NCBI RefSeq assembly: GCF_025352425.1
Contig: NZ_JANXTI010000065.1
Location: forward strand, 1 to 64,000
Direction of reading: 5' to 3'
Origin: Flavobacterium sp.
GTDB lineage: Bacteria; Bacteroidota; Bacteroidia; Flavobacteriales; Flavobacteriaceae
Length of the DNA: 64,000 bases
Of the stretch, positions 33,989 to 43,412 are shown one piece after another. The notes beneath the pieces were generated by a model. It was not told the origin of the DNA. It was given only the letters and a program-made list of their open reading frames with translations, and made no database searches. Every line of letters starts with the position of its first letter. Position 1 is the first letter of the stretch. A program made the position numbers and the translations under genes.

Positions 33989-36622
33989 ATGAAATCACAA
34001 GACATTCGTAAACAGTTTTTACAATTCTTCGAATCCAAAGGACACTTAATTGTTCCTTCGGCGCCAATCGTTCTAAAGGACGATCCAACCCTGATGTTCA
34101 ATAACTCGGGAATGGCGCAATTCAAGGAATTTTTCTTAGGCAATGGAACTCCGAAATGCCCAAGAATAGCCGATACGCAAAAATGCCTTCGTGTGTCAGG
34201 AAAACATAATGACTTGGAAGATGTAGGTTTCGACACCTATCATCATACGATGTTTGAAATGTTAGGTAACTGGTCTTTTGGCGATTATTTCAAAAAGGAA
34301 GCTATCAATTGGGCATGGGAATTATTGACGGAAGTGTATAAAATTCCAAAGGAAAACCTATACGTTTCTGTCTTCGAAGGAAACCCCGAAGAGAACGTTC
34401 CTTTTGACCAGGAAGCCTGGGATATCTGGAAAACATTAATCGATGAAGACCGAATCATCCTTGGAAATAAAAAAGACAACTTTTGGGAAATGGGCGATCA
34501 GGGACCGTGTGGACCTTGTTCCGAAATTCATGTTGATATTCGTTCGGCAGAAGAAAAAGCAAAAGTTTCAGGAAAGAGTTTAGTAAATAATGACCATCCG
34601 CAGGTAGTTGAAATCTGGAATAATGTTTTTATGGAATTCAACCGTAAAGCCGATGGAAGTTTAGAAAAACTACCGGCGCAACACGTTGATACGGGAATGG
34701 GATTTGAGCGTTTGTGCATGGCATTACAAAGTAAAACGTCGAACTATGACACTGATGTTTTTATGCCACTTATTGAAAAAGTGGAACTAATTACAAGTTT
34801 TAAATATCTTCCGAATACTGTCACTCCGAGCGCAGTCGAGGAGAAAACCAACATTGCCATTCGTGTAATTGTCGACCACGTTCGTGCCGTAGCCTTCGCT
34901 ATTGCTGACGGGCAGTTGCCATCAAATACCGGTGCGGGTTATGTTATCCGGAGGATTTTGCGTCGTGCGATTCGATACGGATTTACATTTTTGAATACCA
35001 AAGAACCTTTCATTTACAAGCTTGTTGAAGTTTTAGCCGATCAAATGGGCGAGTTTTTCCCGGAAATCAAATTACAACAACAATTGGTTACGAATGTAAT
35101 CCGTGAAGAGGAAGCCTCATTTTTAAGAACCTTAGATCAGGGTTTACAGTTGTTGGATAATGTAGTTGCCAAAACAAAAGGTATCGAAGTTTCGGGCGAA
35201 AAAGCATTTGAATTATACGATACGTTTGGTTTCCCAAAAGATTTAACGGCTTTGATTCTTAAAGAAAAAGGAATGTCGTTTAACGAAAGTGAATTTGATG
35301 CATCAATGAAAGCGCAAAAAGCTCGTTCGCGTGCGGCTTCTGAAGTTTCGACAGAAGATTGGAAAGTTTTAATTCCGGGCAACGTTGAAACATTCGTTGG
35401 CTATGACAAAACCCAAAATGAGGTAAAAATCACCCGCATCCGTAAAGTGGATTCTAAAAAAGATGGCATTTTATACCAAATAGTTTTAGATAATACTCCG
35501 TTCTACCCTGAAGGTGGCGGACAGGTTGGCGATAAAGGAACATTGGTTTCGGCTAACGAAACGATTGACATCATTGATACGAAGAAAGAAAATAATCTGA
35601 TTCTGCATTTTGCAAAACAGCTTCCTGAAAACATTGAAGCGAGTTTTGTAGCAAAAGTCAACACCGATTTGCTGACATCCACTTCCAAAAATCACTCGGC
35701 TACACATTTGATGCATTTGGGATTGAGAACGATTTTGGGTACGCATGTCGAGCAAAAAGGTTCGTTGGTTAATCCAAACCATTTGCGTTTCGACTTCTCG
35801 CATTTTGCTAAGGTAACTGACGAAGAAATTCGCAAGGTCGAGGATTTTGTAAACCAAAGAATTGAAGAACAACTACAGTTGGCTGAATATAGAAACCTTC
35901 CAATTCGGGAAGCAATGGCAAAAGGTGCGATGGCGTTGTTTGGTGAAAAATATGACGATAACGTTCGTATGATTGAATTTGGTGAGAGTAGAGAATTATG
36001 TGGCGGAATTCACGTGAAAAACACAGGCGAAATCTGGCATTTTAAAATCCTTTCAGAAGGTGCAGTTGCTGCGGGAATTCGTAGAATTGAATCCATTACC
36101 GGTGAAGCTGTGAAAGCTTATTTTACTCAACAGGAAAATGATTTAGATGCCATAAAGGAAACGTTGAAAAATCCGCAGGACACTTTAAAAGCTGTTGTTT
36201 CATTACAGGATGATAATGCCAAACTGAAAAAGCAAATCGAGCAATTACTAAGGGAAAAAGCAAAGGGCTTAAAAGGAGAACTTGCTTCACAATTGCAGGA
36301 CATAAACGGAATTAAATTCCTGGCAACGCAAGTCGATTTGAATTCGGAAGGAGCAAAAGATTTAGCTTATGAGTTAGGAACTCTGGGAACCAATTTGTTC
36401 CTTGTTTTAGCTACTGCCGAGGACGAAAAACCGACATTAAGCTGTTATATTTCAAAAGAACTAGTTGCTGCCAAAAACCTTAACGCCGGAACCGTAGTTC
36501 GTGAACTGGGGAAATACATACAAGGCGGCGGCGGAGGACAGCCATTCTTCGCAACAGCGGGTGGGAAGAATGTAGCCGGAATTAAGGAAGCCTTGACAAA
36601 AGCTGTTGAGTTTGTGAAATAA
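33989..36622 (+). CDS. alaS: Alanine--tRNA ligase
   Basis: This 877-residue class II synthetase has the N-terminal catalytic core ([27 protein letters not shown]), the tRNA-recognition region around [20 protein letters not shown], and the editing domain with HSATH and CGGIH zinc/editing motifs. The C-Ala region ends in a [15 protein letters not shown] motif. Between the catalytic core and VIVDHVRAV the peptide VTPSAVEE is encoded by a dispersed repeat (34820-34843). The upstream 100 bp is rich in GGTTATT words with a CGGTTATTTG/CAAATAACCG dyad, a typical repeat-rich leader here. Confidence 0.97.
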   Translation: MKSQDIRKQFLQFFESKGHLIVPSAPIVLKDDPTLMFNNSGMAQFKEFFLGNGTPKCPRIADTQKCLRVSGKHNDLEDVGFDTYHHTMFEMLGNWSFGDYFKKEAINWAWELLTEVYKIPKENLYVSVFEGNPEENVPFDQEAWDIWKTLIDEDRIILGNKKDNFWEMGDQGPCGPCSEIHVDIRSAEEKAKVSGKSLVNNDHPQVVEIWNNVFMEFNRKADGSLEKLPAQHVDTGMGFERLCMALQSKTSNYDTDVFMPLIEKVELITSFKYLPNTVTPSAVEEKTNIAIRVIVDHVRAVAFAIADGQLPSNTGAGYVIRRILRRAIRYGFTFLNTKEPFIYKLVEVLADQMGEFFPEIKLQQQLVTNVIREEEASFLRTLDQGLQLLDNVVAKTKGIEVSGEKAFELYDTFGFPKDLTALILKEKGMSFNESEFDASMKAQKARSRAASEVSTEDWKVLIPGNVETFVGYDKTQNEVKITRIRKVDSKKDGILYQIVLDNTPFYPEGGGQVGDKGTLVSANETIDIIDTKKENNLILHFAKQLPENIEASFVAKVNTDLLTSTSKNHSATHLMHLGLRTILGTHVEQKGSLVNPNHLRFDFSHFAKVTDEEIRKVEDFVNQRIEEQLQLAEYRNLPIREAMAKGAMALFGEKYDDNVRMIEFGESRELCGGIHVKNTGEIWHFKILSEGAVAAGIRRIESITGEAVKAYFTQQENDLDAIKETLKNPQDTLKAVVSLQDDNAKLKKQIEQLLREKAKGLKGELASQLQDINGIKFLATQVDLNSEGAKDLAYELGTLGTNLFLVLATAEDEKPTLSCYISKELVAAKNLNAGTVVRELGKYIQGGGGGQPFFATAGGKNVAGIKEALTKAVEFVK
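34820..34843. repeat. CGAGCGCAGTCGAG-family repeat inside alaS
   Basis: The word GTCACTCCGAGCGCAGTCGA lies here and is read as VTPSAVE. A close copy lies inside paaH at 52306-52331 in the same reading phase. It has an imperfect dyad around GCGCAG. Confidence 0.7.
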
Positions 36623-36633
36623 ATAAATTTGTC

Positions 36634-36691
36634 TTTCCCGCGAAGGCTGGAACCCACTATAATTATAAATGGATTCCCGCCTTCGTGGAAA
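36634..36691. repeat. Palindromic repeat pair, TTTCCCGCG family, copy 2
   Basis: Arms at 36634-36656 and 36670-36691 are imperfect inverted copies (TTTCCCGCGAAGGCTGGAAC against the complement of GATTCCCGCCTTCGTGGAAA) around an AT-rich loop. It lies between the convergent alaS and ABC-transporter genes and may also act as their terminator. The left arm is related to 1208-1233. Confidence 0.7.
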
Positions 36692-36711
36692 TACAAAATA
36701 GAATCCGTTCC

Positions 36712-38463
36712 CTATTCTTTTTTTCGTTCCCCAATCTGCTGACGCCACATTGCATAATACAAACCTTTTTTATCTAATAATGCTTCGTGTCTGCCTTGTT
36801 CGATAATCTTCCCTTGTTCCAAAACAAAAATGGTATCCGCGTGCATCACGGTGGATAATCGGTGTGCGATTAAAACCGTAATCCTGTTTTTATCCGAAAT
36901 GTTCCTGATGGTCGCGTTGATTTCTTCTTCCGTAATGGAGTCCAAAGCAGAAGTTGCCTCATCAAATATCAATAAATGTGGATTCCTCAATATGGCACGG
37001 GCAATGGATAATCGTTGTTTTTCGCCACCGGAAACCTTTATTCCACCTTCCCCAATCGTTGAATTTAATCCGTCTTCAGCGCGTTCCAATAATTTGTCAC
37101 AACTGGCTTTGTGCAACACCTCCAGTAATTCCTCATCGGTTGCAGATGGTTTTACAAATAATAGGTTTTCACGAATCGTTCCCGAAAACAACTGCGCATC
37201 CTGTGTTACAAATCCGAGTTGTTTTCTCAAATCCAATAAATCAATTTCGCTCGAATCTATCGAATTGTATTTTACATGGCCTTTTGCCGGAGGATACAAT
37301 CCAACCAACAATTTTACTAAAGTTGTTTTTCCGGCTCCGGACGGACCAACAAAAGCAACGGTTTCACCCTGTTTTATATCGAAAGTAATATCTTCCACAG
37401 CGGGATGTTTGGCGGTTTTGTGCTTGAAACTCACATTCGAGAAATGTAATGCCTGAATCGAACCTACATGTTTGGCATCTTTTGGACGGTATTCCTTTGG
37501 GGCATTTAATAAATCATTGAAATTCTCCATAGAAACTTTGGTTTCGTTCAGCGCAATGATAAATGCACCTAATTCTTGTAAAGGCCCAAAAATAAAGAAA
37601 GTAAAAAATACCATTGTCAATAAATCACCAACAATTATTTTCCCGCCAAACAAGAAATAATAAAGGGTAAATACAACACATGTTCTGAGAAAGTGGACCG
37701 TAGTTCCCTGAATAAAACTCAAACTTCGTATAAAACGAATCTTTTGCAGTTCGAGTTGCAGGATTTTTAGGGTGTTTAAATTAAGACGTTTTTCCTCCTG
37801 ATACGTCAATCCTAAACTTTTCACCAACTCAATATTTCGCAAACTTTCTGTAGTTGAACCCGCAAGCGCATTGGTTTGTGTGACAATCTTTCGGGAAACG
37901 ATTTTGATTTTTTTGCCCAAATAGGAACTAATAACCGCTATAACCGGAGCTGTAATCAAAAAGATAAGTGAGATTCTGTAATCTATTCGGGAAACGTAGA
38001 TAATCACGAAAATGAACCCAATTACGGTTTGAAATATAAGCGAAATGGAAAGCGTTATCAACTTTTCAGAATCCAATCGTACTTTTGTTAACTTACTTAA
38101 AGTCTCGCCACTGCGTTGGTCTTCAAATTCTTCATAAGGCAAATCCAATGATTTTTTAATTCCGTCAGTATACATTTCGGCACCGGTTCGCTGAATTACG
38201 ATATTGGTAAAATAATCCTGAAAGTTTTTTGTGATTCTCGAAATCATAGCGGCTCCTAAAGAAAGTCCGAGCCAAAAACCAAGTTCTTTTAAAAAACCGA
38301 GTTGGTTGCCTTTGAATTTAGCTATTTCAACGCCACAATGTTGCATCAGTTTTCCCGTAATTACTGAGTCGGATAGGCTAAAGCAGATATTGATTGCAGC
38401 CATTAATAAGGCAAAAAATAAGAGCAGTTTATGTTTTTTGAGGTAAGCGTATAGTAGTTTCAT
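36712..38463 (-). CDS. ABC exporter, fused membrane and ATPase domains (MsbA-like)
   Basis: This 583-residue half-transporter has six membrane helices in the first 320 residues (for example LLLFFALLMAAINICFSL and the pair around VVFTLYYFLFGGKIIVGDLL). The nucleotide-binding domain has Walker A GPSGAGKTT, signature VSGGEKQRLS, Walker B LLIFDEATSALD and the H-loop in IAHRLSTV. It would work as a homodimer exporting a lipid or hydrophobic compound. Its leader contains a GTCATTGCGAG-family repeat downstream of a candidate promoter. Confidence 0.94.
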   Translation of the reverse strand: MKLLYAYLKKHKLLLFFALLMAAINICFSLSDSVITGKLMQHCGVEIAKFKGNQLGFLKELGFWLGLSLGAAMISRITKNFQDYFTNIVIQRTGAEMYTDGIKKSLDLPYEEFEDQRSGETLSKLTKVRLDSEKLITLSISLIFQTVIGFIFVIIYVSRIDYRISLIFLITAPVIAVISSYLGKKIKIVSRKIVTQTNALAGSTTESLRNIELVKSLGLTYQEEKRLNLNTLKILQLELQKIRFIRSLSFIQGTTVHFLRTCVVFTLYYFLFGGKIIVGDLLTMVFFTFFIFGPLQELGAFIIALNETKVSMENFNDLLNAPKEYRPKDAKHVGSIQALHFSNVSFKHKTAKHPAVEDITFDIKQGETVAFVGPSGAGKTTLVKLLVGLYPPAKGHVKYNSIDSSEIDLLDLRKQLGFVTQDAQLFSGTIRENLLFVKPSATDEELLEVLHKASCDKLLERAEDGLNSTIGEGGIKVSGGEKQRLSIARAILRNPHLLIFDEATSALDSITEEEINATIRNISDKNRITVLIAHRLSTVMHADTIFVLEQGKIIEQGRHEALLDKKGLYYAMWRQQIGERKKE

Positions 38464-38468
38464 TTTTT

Positions 38469-38494
38469 GTCATTGCGAGGCACGAAGCAATCTC
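38469..38494. repeat. GTCATTGCGAG-family repeat in the ABC-exporter leader
   Basis: GTCATTGCGAGGCACGAAGC followed by AATCTC. On the minus strand it lies between the candidate promoter at 38507-38514 and the start codon, so it would be in the 5' untranslated RNA. The related copy inside hsdM shows the family also enters genes. Confidence 0.7.
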
Positions 38495-38506
38495 ATTAAT
38501 TTTTTT

Positions 38507-38514
38507 CAAAAGTA
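38507..38514 (-). promoter_or_regulatory. Candidate -7 box for the ABC exporter
   Basis: The minus strand reads TACTTTTG, a match to TAnnTTTG, about 43 bp before the start codon. No -33 box is seen. Confidence 0.45.
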
Positions 38515-38575
38515 GAAAATAAATAGCCACTAAGTTTGTGTTCGGATTGCATTACTTTATAATTCGATAGAGAGT

Positions 38576-38604
38576 TTTGGTTTTAAAATCATTTCGTATT
38601 TTTG
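38576..38604 (+). promoter_or_regulatory. Complete Bacteroidota promoter of the GSCFA gene
   Basis: TTTG at 38576-38579 and TATTTTTG at 38597-38604 are separated by 17 bp, the classical -33/-7 arrangement. The -7 box ends only 4 bp before ATG 38609, so transcription should begin at or beside the start codon. Confidence 0.7.
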
Positions 38605-38608
38605 AAAA

Positions 38609-39550
38609 ATGAACTTCACTACAAAAATACCCATTTCAAAATCAGATAAACCGATAGATTATAATTCAAGAATTGTGTCTTTGGGTTCTTGTTTTGCCGA
38701 AAATATGGGTGAGAAGTTCTGCTATTTTAAATTCCAAAACATCGTCAATCCGTTTGGGATAATCTTCAATCCGGTTTCAATTGAAAATCTGATTTCGAGA
38801 GTTGTGACTAATAAAAAATTTACCGAAGAAGATATTTTTTTTCACAATGATTTGTGGCATTGTTTTGAAGTGCATTCCGCGTTACGTCATCAGAACAAAG
38901 AAATGGTTATAACCAATCTTAATGCTTTAATCGATTCAACGCATTACCAAATAACCAACTCCACACACATCATAATTACTTACGGAACCTCTTGGGTTTA
39001 CCGAAATGAACAGTCCGGAAAAATTGTAGCCAATTGTCATAAAGTGATGCAAAGCAAATTTGGCAAAGAGATTCTAACGGTTGAAACTATCGAGAAATCC
39101 ATTCAAAACACTATTGATATAATCCGAAAAATCAATCCGTATTGCGCTTTCATTTTTACTGTTTCGCCAGTTCGCCATATCAAAGATGGCTTTGTAGAGA
39201 ATCAACGAAGTAAATCTCATTTAATCACTGCCATTCACAATTTACAATTCGCAATTCACAATTACTTTCCATCCTACGAAATTATGATGGACGAGCTTCG
39301 CGATTATCGATTTTATGCCGAAGACATGTTGCATCCAAGCCAGACTGCGATAGATTATATTTGGGTTCGCTTTTTTGAGAATTATATTTCAGAAGAAAAC
39401 TTTTCAATGATGGAAGAAGTGTGCAGCATTCAAAAAGCATTGTCACATCGCCCATTTAACCCTGATGCTGATAGTCATCTAAAATTTATTAGTAATCTTA
39501 ACGACAAGATTATCAGGTTACAAGAAAAGTTTCCGCACTTTCAATTTTAA
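38609..39550 (+). CDS. GSCFA-domain protein
   Basis: This 313-residue protein is named by its motif IVSLGSCFAENMGEK (about 22-36). GTSWVYRNEQSG, FTVSPVRHIKDGF and DYRFYAEDMLHPSQ (His in the last block) follow. The fold resembles GDSL/SGNH hydrolases, with Ser of GSC as likely nucleophile and the distal D-x-x-H pair as the rest of the triad. Substrate is unknown. There is no signal peptide. About residues 209-218 (IHNLQFAIHN) are encoded by an ATTCACAATT-type low-complexity repeat. The promoter abuts the start, so the mRNA may be leaderless. Confidence 0.93.
   Translation: MNFTTKIPISKSDKPIDYNSRIVSLGSCFAENMGEKFCYFKFQNIVNPFGIIFNPVSIENLISRVVTNKKFTEEDIFFHNDLWHCFEVHSALRHQNKEMVITNLNALIDSTHYQITNSTHIIITYGTSWVYRNEQSGKIVANCHKVMQSKFGKEILTVETIEKSIQNTIDIIRKINPYCAFIFTVSPVRHIKDGFVENQRSKSHLITAIHNLQFAIHNYFPSYEIMMDELRDYRFYAEDMLHPSQTAIDYIWVRFFENYISEENFSMMEEVCSIQKALSHRPFNPDADSHLKFISNLNDKIIRLQEKFPHFQF
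39233..39263. repeat. ATTCACAATT low-complexity repeat inside the GSCFA gene
   Basis: ATTCACAATT, TACAATTCGC and ATTCACAATT follow one another and encode IHN-LQFA-IHN. The block is repetitive at DNA and peptide level and lies between two conserved blocks. Confidence 0.5.
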
Positions 39551-39594
39551 CAAAATACGACATTTGCCGTATTTTATCCCATAGGTTTTAGTTA

Positions 39595-39602
39595 TAGGTT
39601 TG
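39595..39602 (+). promoter_or_regulatory. Candidate -7 box upstream of the 129-residue protein gene
   Basis: TAGGTTTG matches TAnnTTTG and lies 24 bp before ATG 39627. The nearest TTTG upstream (39563-39566) is spaced too far, at 28 bp. Confidence 0.45.
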
Positions 39603-39626
39603 TTCCCGTAATTAACAACCTAAACC

Positions 39627-40016
39627 ATGAAAATTTTTAGAACTACACTGGTATTTGCATTCTTTATGCTGTGCACTACCAGCGTCTTTGCGCAAAGTAA
39701 CATTTTTACCGAAAGACCCGTGCTTACGGATGAGGAAGAAGTTTCGGCAACAGTAACCAAAGAAATAGACGAAGTTTTTCAATCCGCGGATTTTTTAAAA
39801 AGAAAAAACAAAAAATTTGCTGATGTCAAAGGCACAATGGTCATTGATATTGGCGTAGTGCAAAACGGAAAGGTTTCTTCCTTTTTCAAAGTAGATAGCG
39901 ACATCAAGAATATTGACTTCATCAATTTTATGTCGGACTATATTCTGCAGCACAAATTCCAATTTAAACTTCAAAAGCAACAGCGCTACAAGGTTCGTTA
40001 TTCGATTACATTTTAA
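39627..40016 (+). CDS. Small exported protein of unknown function
   Basis: This 129-residue protein has a signal peptide ending SVFAQ. The mature part has one long helix (EEVSATVTKEIDEVFQSADF) and strands GTMVIDIGVVQNGKVSSFF and KVRYSITF. The helix-strand-strand order resembles a TonB-C-like fold, but no family is recognised. It lies 42 bp upstream of the propeller gene, with which it is probably co-transcribed. Confidence 0.7.
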   Translation: MKIFRTTLVFAFFMLCTTSVFAQSNIFTERPVLTDEEEVSATVTKEIDEVFQSADFLKRKNKKFADVKGTMVIDIGVVQNGKVSSFFKVDSDIKNIDFINFMSDYILQHKFQFKLQKQQRYKVRYSITF

Positions 40017-40020
40017 TACA

Positions 40021-40056
40021 AACAATAAAAACAATAAAAACAATAAAAACAATAAA
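40021..40056. repeat. Four perfect tandem copies of a 9-bp unit before a start codon
   Basis: AACAATAAA is repeated exactly four times from 40021, ending 2 bp before the ATG at 40059. Such arrays change copy number by slippage and here would alter the spacing between the promoter or upstream stop and the start. Confidence 0.8.
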
Positions 40057-40058
40057 CA

Positions 40059-41897
40059 ATGAAAAAAACTATTTTAGTAATGACGATGCTAGGCTTGGCA
40101 TTCACATTACCGGCAACTGCTCAATTTGGGAAGTTATTAGGTAAAGGTAAAGGAGCCGGAAAAAAATCCGGAAGTTTTGCCACCGTTTGGGAATCAGAAT
40201 TTGATAACAAAGCTTCGCGATTGGCTTTGTGCGATGGCGACGGGAATTATATTATTGGTACCGATGACAATTCAGCTACAGTGGTAGACGCGAGCGGGAA
40301 AGCTATCTGGAGTGGCGATTATAAAAAACTAACTACAAACAAAACCAATAATTCGGAATACCAATACACAATCTGGAAAGACAAAGGCGGTTACCTTTTT
40401 CTTTTTGATAAAAGAAGTTTAGGAACGGACAGAGTTGCGGTTTTGGATTTAGCGACCGGAAAAGAGCTGTGGAATTCTGAATTATATCAGGATCTAATTC
40501 CGAAAGGCGGAGCAAAATCCGAGGAAGGCACTGATGAAGGCGAATTGGAAACGGTAAAATACATTAATGAATTGGATTCGTTTTTAATTTCACAACGAAA
40601 TTCAGTGATTTTGGTAAAGGCCAATACAGGCGAAAAAATCTGGGAAACCAATCGTTTTAAAGGCGGTGTTGGAAAATATGTTTATGACGCCAAACGAAAT
40701 GAAATCATTATGGTAAATTTCAAACCAACGGCGTTAGGTGCTTTGTTTTCCGGATTTAAAAATCAGTTAGTCCGAATTAACGCATCGAATGGCGACGTGC
40801 TTTGGGATGCCACTTTCACAGGTTCTATCGAAAAAGAGTTGGTTACCAGAAGAGCGATTATAGATTTATGGATTAAAGGTGATAAAATATTCATGTACTT
40901 AGACGGAATGAATGTTTACGATTATAATACGGGTCAAAAACTTTGGTCAGTAAATTATGAAAACGATATGGGAGGCAAAGGCGGACTATTCTCAAATAGT
41001 GCCCATAAAAAATATTACAGGACTATAGCGGATCCCTTATTTGTTGACAACGCCGTTTACATAGTAATGCTGGGTGGCAGCAACCGAACAAAATATGTTG
41101 AAAAACACGATATGGCTTCAGGGAAATTATTATGGGCTTCAGAGAAAATTACGGGCGCTTTTTGTATGCCGAACATTTATAAAGCCGGCGATAAAATCCT
41201 AATTCAGGTTGGTGGTAAAGTGCAGGTTCAGGAATACCGACTAGAGAATAGTTCAGGAGGAATGGCAGGAGGAATGGCGGCACTTGGCGGTTTCGGTGGC
41301 GGAAATGTTAAGCAGTGGGTGCCTTATATTTATTGGGATTACAAAGCACAGAAGAATTCCGTATTGTGTATCGATGATAAAACCGGAACCACGGCCTGGC
41401 GTTCAGAAAAATTTGATAAAAGAATTACTGACTTGATTTTGGATGGAGAAAAAACAGTTTTTGTGGGAGATGGTGATGAATTTTACAGCTATGACATTGC
41501 CACAGGAAACCAACTATACGATGTAAAACACAACGATGCTAAAGTTGGTAAAGCGACTGATGTTATTGATTTTGATGACAAAGTAGTGGTGCTTTCTGAA
41601 AAAGGATTGGCGGCTTACAACAAAAAAGATGGTACCCGTGCTTATGCTTCTGAAAAAATAAAAGGAGTTGATTATTTCTATCACATCGGCGATAATTATT
41701 TCCTTAGAGATCAAAGAAACAGTAAAAACATCATTTATGGAATAGATATGGCCAATGGTGAGACCAAAGGTTCAGTCGAATCTAAAGGAAAAGGTGGAAG
41801 TCCAAAATACGGAAATGGAATAGACATTACTTCTGATGGTGAATATATCTTTGCGTTCAAAGGGAAAAAAGTAGAGAAAATTAAAGTAAATAATTAG
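40059..41897 (+). CDS. Exported PQQ-like beta-propeller protein
   Basis: This 612-residue protein has a signal peptide ending ATAQ. A short Gly/Lys stretch follows (LLGKGKGAGKKSG), then repeated blades with the PQQ-type motif: VAVLDLATGKELWNSEL, VKANTGEKIWETN, VRINASNGDVLWDATF, YDYNTGQKLWSVNYE, HDMASGKLLWASEK, YSYDIATGNQLYDV. No cofactor or catalytic residue is evident, so it probably binds protein or polymer in the periplasm. It ends at a strong terminator. Confidence 0.88.
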   Translation: MKKTILVMTMLGLAFTLPATAQFGKLLGKGKGAGKKSGSFATVWESEFDNKASRLALCDGDGNYIIGTDDNSATVVDASGKAIWSGDYKKLTTNKTNNSEYQYTIWKDKGGYLFLFDKRSLGTDRVAVLDLATGKELWNSELYQDLIPKGGAKSEEGTDEGELETVKYINELDSFLISQRNSVILVKANTGEKIWETNRFKGGVGKYVYDAKRNEIIMVNFKPTALGALFSGFKNQLVRINASNGDVLWDATFTGSIEKELVTRRAIIDLWIKGDKIFMYLDGMNVYDYNTGQKLWSVNYENDMGGKGGLFSNSAHKKYYRTIADPLFVDNAVYIVMLGGSNRTKYVEKHDMASGKLLWASEKITGAFCMPNIYKAGDKILIQVGGKVQVQEYRLENSSGGMAGGMAALGGFGGGNVKQWVPYIYWDYKAQKNSVLCIDDKTGTTAWRSEKFDKRITDLILDGEKTVFVGDGDEFYSYDIATGNQLYDVKHNDAKVGKATDVIDFDDKVVVLSEKGLAAYNKKDGTRAYASEKIKGVDYFYHIGDNYFLRDQRNSKNIIYGIDMANGETKGSVESKGKGGSPKYGNGIDITSDGEYIFAFKGKKVEKIKVNN

Positions 41898-41912
41898 AAT
41901 TTTAGTTTGAAT

Positions 41913-41948
41913 AAAAGGACTGTAACTTAAAATTTGCAGTCCTTTTTT
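41913..41948 (+). terminator. Terminator after the propeller gene
   Basis: AAAAGGACTG pairs with CAGTCCTTTT around a 14-base AT-rich loop and is followed by more T residues, 16 bp after the stop codon. Confidence 0.8.
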
Positions 41949-41959
41949 AATTAAACCCT

Positions 41960-43384
41960 ATGAAAACATTTTTAAGCCTTTTTTCTTTCCTCTTTTTTCT
42001 TTTTTCCATTAATGCCCAGCAAGTTCAATGGGCGAGTAAATTGGTAAAATATTCTTCCGATTTAGGCGGTAAGCAATTCGGAATAAAAAGAATATTAGGA
42101 AAACCGGATGCTTTTCCACAGGCGGGAAGCAGCCCCAATGCCTGGACACCAAAGAACGCCCTTAATGGAAACGAATGGGTAGAAGTGAGTTTTGAAAAGC
42201 CACAAATTGTTAAGCAAGTAGCCGTTTTTGAAAACCTCACTGCAGGTTGCGTGGTGAAAATTGGTGTCGATACAGGTTCGGGGAAATATGAAACGGTTTG
42301 GTCCCGAAAAATGAATTATAAAACACCGACTTTCAAGGCTACCATTCCGGCTGACCACAAATACTATTTCAGGAGAAAAAGAAGAAAAATTCAGGAAGCA
42401 CCGGATGTGCTCAATCCCGGAATTGAAAACGCAATATTGGAAAATGCTGTTTCCGGTGTCGTTGGTGTTCGGGTAGAATTCAATTTTGCATTACTACCAG
42501 GACAAAAGCAAATAGACGCTATTGGAATTTCGGATTCGGAAATGCCGCTTGATGCTAAAATAAACACGAACGATTCATTTGAAAAATTGCCTCCTCCAAC
42601 TGTAGTAGCTTTAGACGGAATAACACCAACAAACCCAACAATAACAAACGACGGCAGGAAAATGTATATCACCGCAGTGGATAACGACGTGGAGATGATT
42701 TATTCTTTTTCTAAAAAAGACGATGGCAGTTGGACCAACAAAACATTGGAAACTACTTTGAATACAGGCACAAAATATAATTATGTCGAATATGCAGGAA
42801 CTGATTTTCTCTTAAAAGGCGGAAACGCATACACTAAAGGAACAAATGAAACAGGTTATGAAGTTTTTTCAACCAAAAATGGAACTTATGAATCGACAGG
42901 TCCAATAAAAGTTACAGCCTATAACAACTATGAAGACACTTCTGACGCTACAATGACAGCTGATAAGAAAATTTTTATTATGGGTATTGAGACTGATTTT
43001 ACACAAGGTGGAACCGATTTATATTTCGCGCAACAAAAAGAAGATGGTACCTATGGATTTTTACAAAACATGGGTAAAATAATCAATTCAGGGGCAGATG
43101 AAGGCATGGCCCAACTGCTTTCTGATAACAAGACCTTGTTATTCAGCAGCAACGGATTCAGTCGCTATGGCGATTTTGATATCTATTTTTCTTATCGATT
43201 GGATGACACCTGGAAGAATTGGTCGGAACCAATAAATCTTGGCAGTAGGATTAATACAAATGAATTTGATGGTTTGCCATTTTATGATGAAAAAAATGAA
43301 ATTCTATACTTCATTTCATTTACCGACGGTAGTAATGTTTTAAAGAGTATTGCTGTATCAAAAGACCTGTTTAAGAGTAATTAA
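41960..43384 (+). CDS. Exported PD40-repeat protein with N-terminal discoidin-like domain
   Basis: This 474-residue protein has a signal peptide (ending INAQ). An N-terminal region resembles a galactose-binding/F5-8C-like fold (NALNGNEWVEVSFEKPQIVK, VAVFENLTAGCVVKIGVDTG). WD40-like PD40 repeats follow (PTITNDGRKMYITAVDND, DATMTADKKIFIMGI, MAQLLSDNKTLLFSSNG, FDGLPFYDEKNEILYFISF). It resembles the propeller half of Bacteroidota OmpA-family proteins but lacks the OmpA domain. A ligand-binding or gliding/envelope role is possible. It starts 11 bp after a terminator, so its own promoter must overlap that hairpin or read-through occurs. Confidence 0.82.
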   Translation: MKTFLSLFSFLFFLFSINAQQVQWASKLVKYSSDLGGKQFGIKRILGKPDAFPQAGSSPNAWTPKNALNGNEWVEVSFEKPQIVKQVAVFENLTAGCVVKIGVDTGSGKYETVWSRKMNYKTPTFKATIPADHKYYFRRKRRKIQEAPDVLNPGIENAILENAVSGVVGVRVEFNFALLPGQKQIDAIGISDSEMPLDAKINTNDSFEKLPPPTVVALDGITPTNPTITNDGRKMYITAVDNDVEMIYSFSKKDDGSWTNKTLETTLNTGTKYNYVEYAGTDFLLKGGNAYTKGTNETGYEVFSTKNGTYESTGPIKVTAYNNYEDTSDATMTADKKIFIMGIETDFTQGGTDLYFAQQKEDGTYGFLQNMGKIINSGADEGMAQLLSDNKTLLFSSNGFSRYGDFDIYFSYRLDDTWKNWSEPINLGSRINTNEFDGLPFYDEKNEILYFISFTDGSNVLKSIAVSKDLFKSN

Positions 43385-43412
43385 ATACAATTTATGAAAT
43401 ATTTTAATCTGA

